The translations under genes were made by a program, and so were the position numbers. The notes beneath the pieces are model-generated. The model saw only the letters and a list, made by a program, of their open reading frames with translations, had not been told where the DNA came from and made no database searches. From Undaria pinnatifida (lineage: Eukaryota; Sar; Phaeophyceae; Laminariales; Alariaceae), in assembly GCA_012845835.1 (NCBI GenBank), contig JABAKD010000015.1, positions 9,983,967-10,047,966 on the forward strand: a DNA stretch of 64,000 nucleotides, in the 5' to 3' direction. Shown piece by piece: positions 30,838 to 43,879 of the stretch. Every line of letters starts with the position of its first letter. Positions within the stretch are counted from its first letter, which is position 1.

Positions 30838-31660
30838 CCCCCGGAAAAACTGGCCCCTAAGGCCATTTCTTACACAGTCGGATTCCGCCAGTCGAAACCG
30901 GCCATATTTAGGGCCTGACCCATTATGTGGGTCAGACCCTAGCCATATTCGACTGAACTTTTTTCGACTGGATTTTTGTGGCCCTTTATCTTATCGTCAG
31001 TCGAGTCGATTTAATAGTTTTGTGCTTTTCCTAGAGGCTAGGCTGTTGGTGTGAGGGAGTACCGCTGTACTGCTGTATGGCGGTCGAAAATCGGTTGGCA
31101 GCTCTGTGCTTCGCGCGTTCCTCGTGAGTATCGCGTGCTTCGCGCGCAATGCACCCCCGCCCAAGCGAGTTGATGGCGCTGGGCTATAGCCGAAAGCCGG
31201 CAAAGCTACGTTTGTTTGTGGCGTTGCACTCAGCCGAAAGCCGCCAAAGCTACAGCAGGCGTGGACGTTGTTGGCAACATGGCATCGATACCGCGCGCTG
31301 CTGTCGTCGTGTGACACACGCTGCTGGCGAGCGGAGCTAGGAACGCGCCACGCTGACTTGCGGCGAGAAGCAACAGCAGTGATGGTCAAACTAGCGTCGG
31401 CGCTGTTGCATGATGCTGCTGCTGTGTGGCTCCCTGGTATGGGTGTGTGGGTGTGTGCTTTGCGGTGATATGAGCGATGCGAGCGATGCGATGGGTTCAA
31501 AAGTCACGTGTAAAACTTTTCGACTGAGTTTTTCGACTGGCAGATCGAGTCGAAAAAATAAAGTTTTTCGACTGGATCGCCCAGTCGGAAAACTCAGTTG
31601 ACAAAAGTTGAGTCCAAAAAAGTTGAGCCGAAAAAAATTGAGTCGAACAAGCTCTTTTGC
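30838..31660. repeat. TTTTTCGACTGG palindromic repeat cluster
   Basis: TTTTTCGACTGG and CCAGTCGAAAA words in both orientations at 30870-31010 and 31518-31650; again at 37795-37870. In 30900-30950 a hairpin GGGCCTGACCCA/TGGGTCAGACCC is visible. Confidence 0.6.
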
Positions 31661-31860
31661 ACTTTGCTTTCGAAGTTGTATCATATTGTTGCGCATCCCC
31701 CCCCCTCGGAGACCAGGGGGGCGGAGAGAAGGGCAAGCCCCTCAGGTTGCTCCAACACCAAATCCCGCGCTAGCATCCGTACACCCGAGTCAACTTCCAT
31801 CCCAACTTCCCAACTGGCAACATAGAACGCTTGACGCCGGCCTCAAGACTCGTAAAACGC
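31660..31860 (+). repeat. ~190-bp direct repeat, copy 1
   Basis: TTTGCTTTCGAAGTTGTATC, CCCTCGGAGAC-AGGGGGGCGG and CCCCTCAGGTTGCTCCAACA recur at 32738-32925, about 85-90% similar by eye. Confidence 0.75.
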
Positions 31861-32524
31861 ATACAAAGGCAAACAACACATGCATGCATGCCCGTACACC
31901 TGTACAGGCATAAACAGGCGTAACTCAAACATGCATGTAAACATCATACTTTCATCATACCAGGCAAAAGTACTCGACGGCCAATGCGATACGACGGAAA
32001 CACCACCACCTCTCTCCTTCGGTTTTTGGATTGCGCTAAAATTCCGAGCTGATGAAAACAGCACCACGGCCACCACCATAAAACAAATCATTCTGACATC
32101 TGCGCTACACAACGCAGTTCCCGACAACGAAACACGTACCCCCCTAGCCTGGAGACATACGTGCATGCATAAAAAAATAAAGCACCGCCCCGTTTAATCC
32201 CGCCAACTGATGCAGCACTACCGCCTCCACTTCTCCACTTATCACAATAATTTCAGACGCAGCCCCCAACCCAGGAGAAGATATACGTATCCATTGTAAG
32301 TGACACAACAAAGTGGCATGCCGTGCATGCATCGTAACCAAAACAACACAAGCGGCTAGCCACAACCGCACCTGCGCAACCTACGACACCCAGACGCGTA
32401 CACAGCGTCCACTAGGTACGTTTAATGAACAGCAACAAACACACCGCGACGTTGCTGCGACCGTTCAACTCCCCCTCCACTGACTCCCTAAAAAAAAGCA
32501 CGGGCGGGTGGGTGGGAATTAAAA
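31861..32524. other. No gene seen
   Basis: Repeated CATGCATG words at 31880-31945. No recognised coding potential. Confidence 0.35.
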
Positions 32525-32745
32525 TTAGTCTATGTCACACCTTGAACAGAACCTGTAGCGCTGACTCTGCTTGAACGCGTGCTTCGCTCGCAGGTCAGCA
32601 ACTACGAGCTGGGCAAGGTGCGTCTCAAGGCTATCCAATTGCTACGTACAATTAATCCGCGTTAATCTGATTGGCGCGGGCAGACATCTTCCGTACGTGC
32701 AAAACTTGCATTTTCTCGTGCCTCGATAATACTATGTTTTGCGCT
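32525..32745 (+). repeat. ~215-bp dispersed repeat, copy 1
   Basis: TCACACCTTGAACAGAACCT, GTGCTTCGCTCGCAGGTCAG and GTACGTGCAAAACTTGCATT recur at 37575-37770. It runs straight into copy 2 of the 190-bp repeat (32738-32925), so a composite unit is likely. Confidence 0.75.
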
Positions 32746-32925
32746 TTGCTTTCGAAGTTGTATAATATTATTGCGCACCCGCCCCCTCGGAGACAAGGGG
32801 GGCGGAGAGAAGAGCAAGCCCCTCAGGTTGCTCCAACAGCAAACCCCACGCTAGACCGTAAACCGGAGTCCACTTCGATCCCAACTGGCAACATCGAACG
32901 CTCGACGCCAGCCTCCAACAAATGG
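32738..32925 (+). repeat. ~190-bp direct repeat, copy 2
   Basis: Partner of 31660-31860. Confidence 0.75.
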
Positions 32926-33724
32926 GAATGACCCGGTTACGAACAAATACTAGCTCCCCCCTCCTCCTGTTACTATACCATGGTAGGCGCGCGTGATAAC
33001 CCAACTCCTCCTTGTTTTCCACTTGGCACGCATGCGCACTGCTGCATGACCGGAATGCAGGTATGTTTACGTTTGCCCTTCAGATCAGTAGGTGGGCTAA
33101 CCCGCCCCCACTCTGTACCCGGACCCGGCTGGATCCCGATACCACGCCCCTCTTGGGCCATTCCGCCTGCTGCCCAGCTGACGTCCTGCCCCCGTGGCGG
33201 GACGCGCCCATCGACCGCCAGGCTGCAACATCTCTGGCACAGCTCCCCTCTTCAAGTTCGTTGCGCCTCCAAGCCTCAGAGAGTGCCAAGCGAAATCCTA
33301 AGCGCGCGCACTCCCACCAACGCAACCAATTTTCGCAGGGTTGTCAGCGACCGACGCGGGGTCCCCATAGACCGTCCGCCGCTGCCAAGACAGAATGCAA
33401 CAAGAGGTCCGGCGAGGGAAGGAGCAGGACTAACAAGACATAAACGGGAACGTGCACATGGCGGCATCGCCACCGCCGCGACGAACGCACACCCGGACCC
33501 GTGTAGGAACCGCGTTTTTCCCAGTTAGTTCACCCTTCGACCCATGAAACCGAACCTCAACGCGGGCAGTACTGCGCTGCAGAAAGTTGAGCGGTTCCAT
33601 GAAAGAGACCAACGCCAGTCCGTCGCCCACGGACGGAATAAACAGCCCATCTCGCAACATCCAAGTATCCAGGTGGGAAAAAAAAAATCACCGGGGAAAA
33701 AAATTGCCCTAGGATATCCGCGAC
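32926..33724. other. GC-rich stretch, open in several frames, no gene recognised
   Basis: 32980-33528 is an open 182-codon plus frame overlapping other open frames on both strands. Composition is Pro/Arg/Ser-rich with no motif. It is more likely a GC effect than a gene. Confidence 0.3.
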
Positions 33725-35370
33725 TCAGGACAGAAAGTCACTTACTGAAAGCAACAGCAAACGGTCCCTCCTGTGGACTGTTGCTATGCACATACAAGCT
33801 CGCATGCAATCCGCTGCAGAGGCGATACGGGGTGTACCCACGGAGGCCACGAAACAGCGGGCGACAAGCTCCCCAGGATGAATGGCACACAAACATGACC
33901 CAGTAAGCCAACGAGTTGCGGCGTCTGCTCCGATGAAGAAGACGCGCACACTGCAACGGCACACAGTCATCCCCTGAGGACGGCGCACACGAAGACACGA
34001 GTACCCACGCAATCCGCTTTGGCAACGAAACGCGACGTACCCACGGAGGCCACGAAACGGCTCGCGGAACTCCACCCGGATGAACATCACACGATACATG
34101 CGCGAGGAAGCTAATGAGTTGCGACGCCTGCTTCGCTGAAGCAGACACACACATTGCAACATCATGCAGTTATCGCCTGAGGACGACGCACGCGAAGATA
34201 CGAGCACTTACGCAATCCGCTTCGGCGGTTTTACGCGACGTACTCACGGAGACCAATAAACGGCGCGCGAGAAAACTTCGTCGGATGAACGTCGCACGAT
34301 ACATGCACGAGGAAGCCAATGAAATACGATACCTGCTTCGCTGAAGCAGACGCACACATTGCAACAGCACACAGTCAACCCCTGAGACTGAGTGCTACAC
34401 ACACGAAGACACAAGTACACACACGCAATCCGCTACGGCGGCGTTACGCGACGTACCCACGGAGACCACTACACGGCGCGCGCAAAAAAAATCTTCCCCG
34501 GATGGACAAAATGCACGCCAAACATGCACGAGGAAGCCAGGGAGTTGCGACACCTGCTTCGCTGAAGCAGACGCGCACCCCGCAACCGCACACCGTCCCC
34601 CCCTGTGGACGGGTGCCATGCACGTGAGGATTCGAGTACCCACGCGCAATCCGCTACGGCGGTGATACGTGGCGTACTCACGGAGGCCATTAAACGGGGA
34701 GTAAAAAACAAAACAAAACACTGCCGACACGTGTTTCGCTGAAGCAGATGCACACACTGCAACAGCACACTGCCCCCCTCTGTGGACAGGTACCACGCAC
34801 ACGAACGTACGAGTACGCGATCCGCTTCGGCAGCGATACGCGGCGTACCCATGGGGGCGATTGAACGGCGCATAAACAAAAGCAAAAACAAGTCGTGACT
34901 CCTGCTTCGCCGAAGCAGGCGCATACACTGCACCAGCACACAGTCCACCCCTGAGGACAGGTGTTACGCACACGAAGATTCGAGTAGCCACGCAATCTGC
35001 TTCGGGGGCGCCGCGCGGCTTGCTCACGGAGACCACTAAAAGGCACCCGAAAAACTCCCCCGGATGAACGGCACACGTGACATGCCCGGGGGAGCCAACG
35101 AGGTGTTACGCTAGCTGCGCTGAAGCAGTCGCACACAGCACGAAATGAAGCGTACCCACGGAGGTCAATAAATGGTATACGCAAAAAAAACGACAACAAC
35201 AGATTTTCTCGGGTGGGCGGCAAACGAGACATGTGCCCACGCGGCACAAACTCCCCCGGATAAACGGCACACGATACCTGCCCGCGAAGACAACGAGGTG
35301 CGACGCTGGCTTCGCTCAAGCAGCCGTACACGCCTCAAGACGCAGCATACCGACGGAGTTCCATAAACAA
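33725..35370. repeat. ~200-bp tandem array with a conserved hairpin
   Basis: Landmark GTACCCACGGAGGCCA and variants at about 33836, 34037, 34240, 34453, 34675, 34845, 35021, 35152 and 35348, so 8-9 diverged units of 130-220 bp. Most units include CTGCTTCGCTGAAGCAG (7-bp stem, 3-nt loop) and a CACACTGCAACAGCACACAG block. Long minus-strand frames here are by-products of the repeat. Confidence 0.85.
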
Positions 35371-37574
35371 TCACCCAAAACCGCGCAAACGTGAACAAGA
35401 ATCCCAAACCCGTGATTGTACAGGCCACCTGGAATTGAAAGAGCCCGTTCACGACCACGTGACGGCAGATCACGTGCCCAAACGCCGACGAGACGGCCGT
35501 GACAGCAAAAAAATGCGGATTAGGACCGCGGGGTATTTCCATTTACCCGGCGCCACTCCTTCTCGCCACTCATTCTGTGGCAATGCTAGCGTCCGCAACC
35601 TACTTGTCCACGCTCGCAAGATGAATCAGCGACAAAGAAATATTGTATCGCCGTGAACCCTTGTCTGGCCGCTCGCGTGCGTAGAGGTGAGACAGGAATC
35701 CTCCGGAATTATGGACCGAAAATACAAACGCCCAACGGCCAAAGTCGTAGGCTCAGAATTCAGGCAGCAAGCCTTGCGACCAACCGCCAACGCACGACCG
35801 TGCACGACGTCCGCGCGCACCTCACAAGGGTAACGAAGGCGTGACTTATTCGCACACGGGACCACGGGCGACATGTAGTGACATGGAAAATATTGTGTGC
35901 CCCGTTGCCACCACAAGAGGCAGCAACGTAGCGGTACAGCCGTCGCTACAGACCCGAGACCGTGGCAACGTTGCCCAATCTCTACAACAAGTTGCAAGTA
36001 GAAAGAGCATGCACATGCAAAACCACCAGAGGTGCCGCACCCTGGAACTACGCGTCGATTTATCGTGACATGCGATCGAAAGCCACAATGTACCTGGTAC
36101 GAGTTCACGTCCCAGCCGAAGAGTGGATAGGGAAATGCCAACCCCTGCAATTGACCTCTATTTGCCTGTATCTACGCCCGACCCCACAAAAATTATATTA
36201 CAGCTGGTGGCTGTGAGTCGAACCGTGGACGGAGCGATTTCGGCCCTTGCAATCGACTATTGACCAATATCTGCGCCCGACGCCCGTCGGGTGTAGTAGC
36301 TGTGAGGGTGTTGTCCCCTTACCGACTGCATGTGGTAAGTGACTCGCCGGGCCACGCGCTATTTCCGGGGGAATGTGTGCACCAGTTGCCTTAAATGTTT
36401 TCTTTTTCGTACCAGCGATACACCACCTGCACTTTGTATACCCAACAGAACCGCCCTACAAGTAGGTATAGTAGTAATACGCCAGAGTGGCTACTTTAGG
36501 ATATAGACGTACGACCAGCAATTTGTACTCGGCGGTAACTACCTACCAGAAGAATGGCAAACGTCAAGGCTCACCGACATCAGTAGACGCCAGGTCAATG
36601 TAGAATAATCATTGTCCAAGTATCAGGTACACTGGCAGTATGCCTGGATCATATGGTTGAGCTTGATGCAGATAGGTGGAAATATCGGTTTACTGCGAAG
36701 AACAAGCATGTACAGCAGTACAAGCACTGCGCACTCGCTCTGGTGTACTCGCACTGCTGTACCAACCCTAGCTCGTACATGCGAGTTTGGTATGTTATCA
36801 GGTACAAGTGCGAGAGTACCAATGCTCGCGTTAACCCCAAAGAAGCGTGTAAAAAGTTACAGATTGACCACCCATCAGCTGGTCGAAGCTACTCTTGACG
36901 TATTTGAAATAGTGCTATCAAGAAACAGAGCGAGACCCGTTTATTTTTATCATGTTTTGAAAAATACGAGTTTAGCCGAAACGGGATCGATCGCGAGGCG
37001 CACGTCGCCACCAACGAGTCACCGATCGTCCGTGTGCGAGGATCACTCGAGCAGGACACGAGTGTATGCCTTCGTTCGATGACCTGGCTGCACAAGTGGC
37101 TCGAGCCATCGGGCCATCGACATTGCGCGCGACCAAAACGTCGAAGATTAAAACACATCAAGAAGATAGATGCCGGGAATTGAGGCACTCGCTGGTCACT
37201 AGCCACAGCACACGTAGCACAGCAGTATCATAGGTACAGAGAAGTAGAATCACACATATATCGACAACCAGAGATCGGTGACAACATAGCGAGATCACCC
37301 AGTGTATCCTCACCGGTATATCACACTGCGCGACGACATACCGGGCACCGATCTCGGCGATTCGCTCCTGTGTTGACTTGTCCGCCCTCGCTTGGCACGT
37401 TGTCGGACGCGGCCCACCAGGCGTTCCGTCCACACACAGCTAGCTGATCCAGCCTTCTCGTTTGTCCCCGATCAAAACAGATAAATTACGAATGTCTGGC
37501 TCGAAAAAGCCCCCTGCTTGATCAGCATTAAAACTAGAAGAACCGACGCTGCCTAGCCCTATCCCAATATATTC
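35371..37574. other. No gene recognised
   Basis: Several 60-170 codon frames overlap on both strands without motifs. 36170-36300 has a short duplication of CTATTTGCCTGTATCTACGC-type sequence. Confidence 0.35.
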
Positions 37575-37770
37575 AAACTAGTTTATATCACACCTTGAAC
37601 AGAACCTGTAGCGCTGACTCTGCTTGACTACGTGCTTCGCTCGCAGGTCAGCAATTACGAACTGGGCAAGTTGTGTCTCAAGGCTATCCAATTGTTACGT
37701 ACAATTAATCCGCGTTGATCTGATCTTTCGTACGTGCAAAACTTGCATTTTCTCGTGCCTCGATAATACT
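37575..37770 (+). repeat. ~215-bp dispersed repeat, copy 2
   Basis: Partner of 32525-32745. It is followed by TTTTTGGACTGTG and CAGTCGAAAAAGGCC of the CGACTGG family. Confidence 0.75.
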
Positions 37771-37870
37771 ATGTTTTTGGACTGTGTAAAAAAGCCCGAT
37801 TTGGGCTTCAGTCGAAAAAGGCCGTTTTCGACTGGCAAATCCGGCTGTGTAAGAAATAGTCTAAGGACCC

Positions 37871-38460
37871 GTCCAAAAAAGGAAAAAAAAAAGAAAAAAA
37901 AAACGAAAAAGGGAAGATCCTCTCATTTTTGTTATCAAAAAGGCATGTTCATTACGAACGACATCCAAAAAAACTGGGAAAAAAACTGAAAATTGTTGAT
38001 CTTCCACGCTTAAGCTCGCGGTGCGACTTCACATATTAATTCAACCGTTACAGTACACCGATTCGCGGCGAATGCACCCAACGACACAGCTGAACACACC
38101 GAATTCGCTCACCCGAGGCACCCCCGAGAGTAGGCGGTGCTCGTGGTCCAACCCGCTCCCCCGGGAGTGCTCTAGAATATCTGTTTTGGTCATGGTTGTT
38201 TGTCGGCAGCCGTTGTATTACTGGGTGGTACCCTCATCGAAAATTTATATCGCCACAGCCACGCCCTGGCCCTCTGGTTTCTTGCATAGCCACCCCTTGG
38301 TCATACCCTACCCATACATGCTGGCTTCGACGGTGGACAAGCGCCGTGGCAGTCTCACGCACTACCTCATCCACCACGCGCGTGCGAACCGGTCACCCTA
38401 TGTTCCTCTTCGCGCTGTGTATCCCATATTTGGTTTTTTCAAATCCCATTTCGTTTAGGA
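37871..38460. other. No gene recognised
   Basis: An A-rich tract (37880-37910) and a 145-codon plus frame (38021-38458) without any recognised motif. Confidence 0.3.
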
Positions 38461-40040
38461 CCCAGATTAATGAGGAACTTGCTGAATCGAAACTCGATTT
38501 TTTGTTAGAACTGAACTCAATTCGCATCGGATTGGTCGAAAAATGAATCACCTAGCAGGCATTCTCAGATTTATTACGAAGAATCAATTTCAACGAACAA
38601 GTAATAACACACTTATTTGGTCGAATTTAGTCGAAAATCGAAACCCAATTTGGGGAGTTTGTGCACCTAGGCATGGCATGTACCATGTAACGGAAGCCGG
38701 CCACGCGAATTGGTGCCGTGTCGTCAGCTGATTGAGAGGCCAGAAGCCACCGTTGCGAGAGGTATGGCCACCAGAGCAGCCGCAGCGCGGCCTCCGAAGG
38801 CCCTAAGCACAGCTTAGACAGCCTGCGACAACAATCGAGACCGCCGCAGACCCAGTTTTTCGTCGCCCTGCACCTCGAAAGTTACACGACCAACTACCAC
38901 ATCACGACTTCGCTCAGAAGTTCGACTGCTATGTCCCCGTCGCTGCTGCCCGTGTGGGGCGGCGGGGCGGCGCCAGCCCATCCAAGAGACGCCTAGAGCC
39001 ATAGCCTCCTACCCGTTTCCGGCAAAAACAATCTGCCGCTAGCAGCGGCGCTCCGAGGAGGACGCGAGCCATCGCTCGCCTCGACCGTTGCCCACGGGTG
39101 TTCGTTGACCCTTTTGCGTTTTTTTTTAATTCTAAAACGCACTACGCCGTTCCTCGATAAGAAGCAGAGTCGATATTTTCGTGAATTTTTCATGAAATTC
39201 ACAAAATAAAATAAAATTACGATTTTCCGTGCTCTTCGTTAATAAGGCCCAGATTAATGAGGAACTTGCCAAATTGAAATTCGTTTTTTATGTCAAGAAT
39301 TGAATTCAATTTGCATCCGATTGGTCGAAAAATGAATCACCGAGCCGGCATTCTCAGATTTATTACGAAGAATCAATTTCAACAAACAAGTAAAAACATA
39401 CTTTTTTGGTCGAATTTAGTCGAAAATTGAAATTCAATTTGGGGAGTTTGTGCACCTAGGCATGGGCATGTACCATGTAACGGAGGCCGGCCACGCGGAT
39501 TGGTGCCGTGTCGTCGGTTGGTTGAGAGGCCAGAAGCCACCGTTGCAAGAGGTATGGCCACCAGAGCAGCCGCAGCGCGGCCTCCGAAGGCCCTAAGCAC
39601 AGCTTAGACAGCCTGCGACGCCTCGAAAACAATCGAGATCGCCCTAAACCCAGTTTTTCGTCGCCCTGCACCTCGAAAGTTACACGACCAACTACCACAT
39701 CACGACTTCGCTCAGAAGTTCGACTGCTATGTCCCCGTCGCTGCTACCCGCGTGGGGCGGCGGGGCGGCGCCAGCCCATCCAAGAGACGCCTAGAGCCAT
39801 AGTCTGCTACTCGCGTCCGGCAAAAACAATCTGCCGCTAGCCGCGGCGCTCCGGGGAGGACGCGAGCCATCGCTCGCCTCGACCGTTGCCCACGGGTGTT
39901 CGTTGACCCTTTTGCGTCTTTTTTTAATTCTAAAACGCACTACGCCGTTCCTCGATAAGAAGCAGAGTCGATATTTTCGTGAATTTTTCATGAAATTCCA
40001 AAAAATAAAATCGAATTACGATTTTCCGTGCTCTTCGTAA
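38461..40040. repeat. ~780-bp tandem direct duplication
   Basis: 38461-39235 and 39247-40040 align from CCCAGATTAATGAGGAACTT to ATTACGATTTTCCGTGCTCT, with only scattered substitutions and small indels. Each half has GTGCACCTAGGCATGG-ATGT, GCGGCCTCCGAAGGCCCTAA and GACGCGAGCCATCGCTCGCC. No ORF above about 80 codons is shared by both. Confidence 0.93.
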
Positions 40041-41974
40041 TCTGGGCCCATATTTTAAATGGTTTTGGGACAAAAAAAAGTAAAAAAGCACAACGGGTTT
40101 ATCGGGATCTCTACTGCTAGTTTCTACTATCTGACCAATGAAACTCGGCTATTCTTTACTTCTGTTTTTCTTTTTCTTTTTTTTATGCCGTTTGGACGGG
40201 CCCTAAGTTTTTCAGTTTTTTAGGGAAAAACTTAAAATTTAGGCACAAGGGTGTAGAGGATCGGGCAGCCGCACCGCTCGATCTGTGCCACCACTCGAGA
40301 GCGCACCAGACTAGGCAGGGTCGTTCCCAAGGTTATTGGTAGGTCATGGTTGATCGCAGAAGGCGCAGTGACTTTCTGAGCTCTCGTCGTCGAGTTGGCA
40401 AAGTGACCGCACCGAGGCGGCCGACCGAACGAGCTCGCTGACGGTAGTAGCTGAGACTGTTGACTGTGGGCGTTGTAACGCGACGAGTTGGTGATGGATT
40501 TCACTCCCCAAGGCACCGACACCTGCCTACGAGCAAGACCGTCTCCGGTGGCACATTCACTTGGGTGTTTTCCCCGAGCGTTGCTGCTGTAATGACGGTT
40601 CTGTGCCGGGTGGACGATTGTTTCGCGAGCCAGCTGAGGCTTGTACTCGTGTAGATCTCGTGAAGATTCAACCCTCGTAGATTTCAGTAAAATGCCGAAA
40701 TTTCATCGAAATCTGTGAAAAACTGCTATTCTGTACGTAAGACCGACCCTAACAACCCCAATTCTTGTCACAAACATTTCGCTTTGTCGTTGGCTTTCAC
40801 CTGGAACCTTTGTCACGCTAGTCCAGGTTCAGGGTGGTGTACCCTCGGGCGGCGTAAGGACTTGGTTGGCTCAGCTGCTCGGTGTTGAAAAGTGAACAAG
40901 GGGCGAGCTTCAGGGCTCTCGCGAAAAAAAGCGGCGGAATTAGTCGCACGTCCACCCCGCCTTGGGATCCCCGCATCTTGGCATGAAACTCCTTTCGTTC
41001 GATTTTAATTGAGTTTTGTATGTATATAGGTAGCTCGTAGGGTAGCCGTAGCTCGCCATTCTCTCAGAACAGCTGCAATTAACATGATGCTGTTGTCCAG
41101 GAGGTGAGCTGTGAGCTGTGAGCAGGCAGCAGGGCGACACTAAAAAGCGGCGAAATTGTTTCGTGAGTCTACCCTGCCCTGAAAAGCCGCACTCTGACGT
41201 GTGGAACTCCATTGGCTTGATTTTGAACCATGTTGAGATAGTTGTAGGATGTTGACCTTGCCTCTAGGCACTATCTCACAGCACCTGCTAGCAACATGTC
41301 CAACGAAAAACGTAGTGCAAGATCTGAGCTATCCCCGCTGCTGTTGGCGATCGGGTTGGGAGCAGTTGGCACATTCCGGTGGTGGCAACGAAGGTGAATT
41401 CATTCGCCGTGTCTTTTCCTACTGTTCACGATGACAATCTTTTCGTTTGATCTTGATATACTCGTATCTCGTACGTACAGCAGGATGCACCTGGTAGTGC
41501 GCGGTGGTGCGTCGGCAGTCAGAGCAGCACTCCAGGGAACCTAAGGCCCACGTTGGAAAGAACGGGGAAAAAACAAAAAAAACGGAGTTCCGATTGAAGA
41601 AACCGCGGTCGAGGCGAAGATTGGGACAAGGTAGTTCTCCTTCAGATGCTGTTTCGAGGTCGTGCCTAATTAGGCCGCATTGCCCCCGCGCACACGCACA
41701 CACGCACGCATCAGAAGTTGCTTGACCCTCGCACGCCTCGATTGCCATAGTCTGTAGTGTCTTGTGGCGCTGCGGCGCGCATGTGTGTGTTCTTTTGTTT
41801 TTGAATTCGTACAATCACCCCCCTAAACAAATGCCTCCAAATGTACTGAACGTTTTTTGCATCGAGATTCGATTTTACGGGCAGATTGGGAGTTTCTGCG
41901 AGTTTGGCCTCTCGCATAATTTACACCAAACGAGGCCACTATTTTCTTCCTCAAACTCGCATAGGTACACAAAA
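40041..41974. other. No gene recognised
   Basis: 40830-41230 has two loosely similar stretches with TGGAACTCCATTGGCTTGAT / TGAAACTCCTTTCGTTCGAT. No motif-bearing ORF. Confidence 0.35.
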
Positions 41975-42102
41975 GACTATACTAGTAGTTGGTGGTAATG
42001 AGGCGCGCCCTCTATTTTCTGCGAATTCACCTCAAACTCGCACACATAGGTGCACAAAAAAACTACCAGGTATACTAGTAGTTGGTGGTAATGAGGCGCG
42101 CC
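41975..42102. repeat. 94-bp direct duplication of an element edge
   Basis: TATACTAGTAGTTGGTGGTA + ATGAGGCGCGCCCTC occurs at about 41978 and again at 42072. Confidence 0.85.
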
Positions 42103-43060
42103 CTCAATACCTGAAGTAATCATATCTGTGATGCATCATATATGGAGTTCCTTGTAATGTATTGGCATTGAGCGCGTCCCAGAACCAATTGTTCCTGCGG
42201 TAGATTGGGTCCGGATTCGTTCTGTTGAAGCTGCTCTCGTAAACATTTACGCTGCGCGACCACCCGTCTGGATAGGACAGGTCGCCGAGGGCGTTGTACC
42301 TCGATTCGAGTTGAGGGTGTACCCGTAGGTTCGACATCATGACGGCTTCTTGTATTCCGAACGAAAAAAGGGTATAATGGCGGAGAGATTCTGTTGTCGT
42401 TCTCGGCGCGCTCATCATGGGCTTGTGGGTATTGCAGACTTAATCTCGACGAGATTGTGGGCTTGTGGGTATTGTGGGCTTATTCTCGATGAGCTTGTGG
42501 GCTTGTAGGTGTATCGTGCGGCGGTTACTCAGGTACTAGTCTATATATATGCGGTGGAACGAACTCTACTATTTTTTTCTCGGTAAATTTGATTTTTCAA
42601 CAAGAAAAAGATGGCCGTTTCATCACGTGCGTGCTGTCGATTATTGGACAGATGACGCGGTTCAGCAGTGTTTCTCCACTTCTGGTACGTTGGTACGATG
42701 TTTTGAGAACTCGAAAACAATGATAGCAACCCAGTTTTGGTGGCGGTGAAAACACAGGTTGCCGCACCAGCCTCGACGAACTCTCAAGGGCTTACGGCGA
42801 AACCAGTTCGAGAAGAGTTGTCTGTTTTTTGTGCGTGCACGGGACCCGTCGGGACTGGCCTTGGTGCCGTGTACGTTGAGTGCGGTGGACAAACGTGGCC
42901 AAAAAAAAAGTTGCCTTACACAAACATACACACAAACACACAAACAGAGAAATCGTTCAAGGCACCCTACCCTCGTATGCGATCCGATATGAAGAGGCTT
43001 TTTTTCCTTGGACAACCAAGAAAAAAAGACTGAGCGCTGCGCGCTTCACGCGCCTCATTA
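42089..43060 (-). mobile_element. TAATGAGGCGCGC-ended element, inverted copy
   Basis: Reverse partner of 28892-29821. Terminal blocks of about 85 bp and about 500 bp are alignable; the central 400 bp (42170-42540) is not. Confidence 0.65.
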
Positions 43061-43879
43061 CAAAGCATATGCGAGAAAACACTAAACTAAAAAAGCACCG
43101 TTTTAAGCGATGCGAGCTTATTGGGTCAAAGCCTAGATTTTACCATAGACACTGTTTGGAAATATTAAATCGCCATCTTGATCTCTAGGCGGCTAAACGA
43201 ATCTCAGGAAGATCTACAACCTAGATCGGGGCACCATAAACAGTGGCCTCCTTAGAGCTATCATATCGTAGCTCCAGAATTTCAAATTTCAGGCAGCATT
43301 GATATTTAATGCCAAGTGCCAAGCTGCTGCTGTGTCAAAGGAATGATTAACCTCTCATGCCGTATGTTATACAAGTTTTAGTACTTGTCGGTGGGGTCGT
43401 TTAAGGTTACACTATACGAGACAGCGATTGCAATTGTGCCGCACGACTTCCCAGCTCCTTTCACGACTATCCTATCCTGTGTGCTACGGCCATGAGAAAA
43501 AGCAACACACTATTAAGGATAGCTATCATGCTACCCAACAGTAGCCAGTAGTCTATACTGAGTCGCTGATCGGTACATAGTCGCCTATAGCGAGCAGGCC
43601 ACAGCAACACAAAGTGCTACGGCGCTACGGCACTACAAGCGGTGCGGTATGTCCAATGCCGACTGCATACATATGCGGCGTAATCATTGTTGTTTAGTAG
43701 ATTCATAATTGGGAAGGAGACCTCAACTGTTCAACTGACGATCAGTGCAAACCGACGATCGGGATCCGGGGTATGGGAGTTGTTTTCTTTGTTGAATCAA
43801 GGTGGTCGAGCTGATACAAGCAATCTAATCTTTCTCCCCGCACACTCGCAACACTCTCCCTGTTCGTGATGCTGCTGTT
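43061..43879. other. No gene recognised
   Basis: No repeat partner or coding motif found in this stretch. Confidence 0.35.

Noticed and set aside
32980-33528. 182-codon plus-strand ORF as a gene
   Set aside because: Overlapping open frames on both strands, low-information Pro/Arg/Ser composition, and no recognisable domain or splice context.
34395-35036. 213-codon minus-strand frame
   Set aside because: It lies entirely in the ~200-bp tandem array, overlaps other open frames of equal length, and shows no motif.
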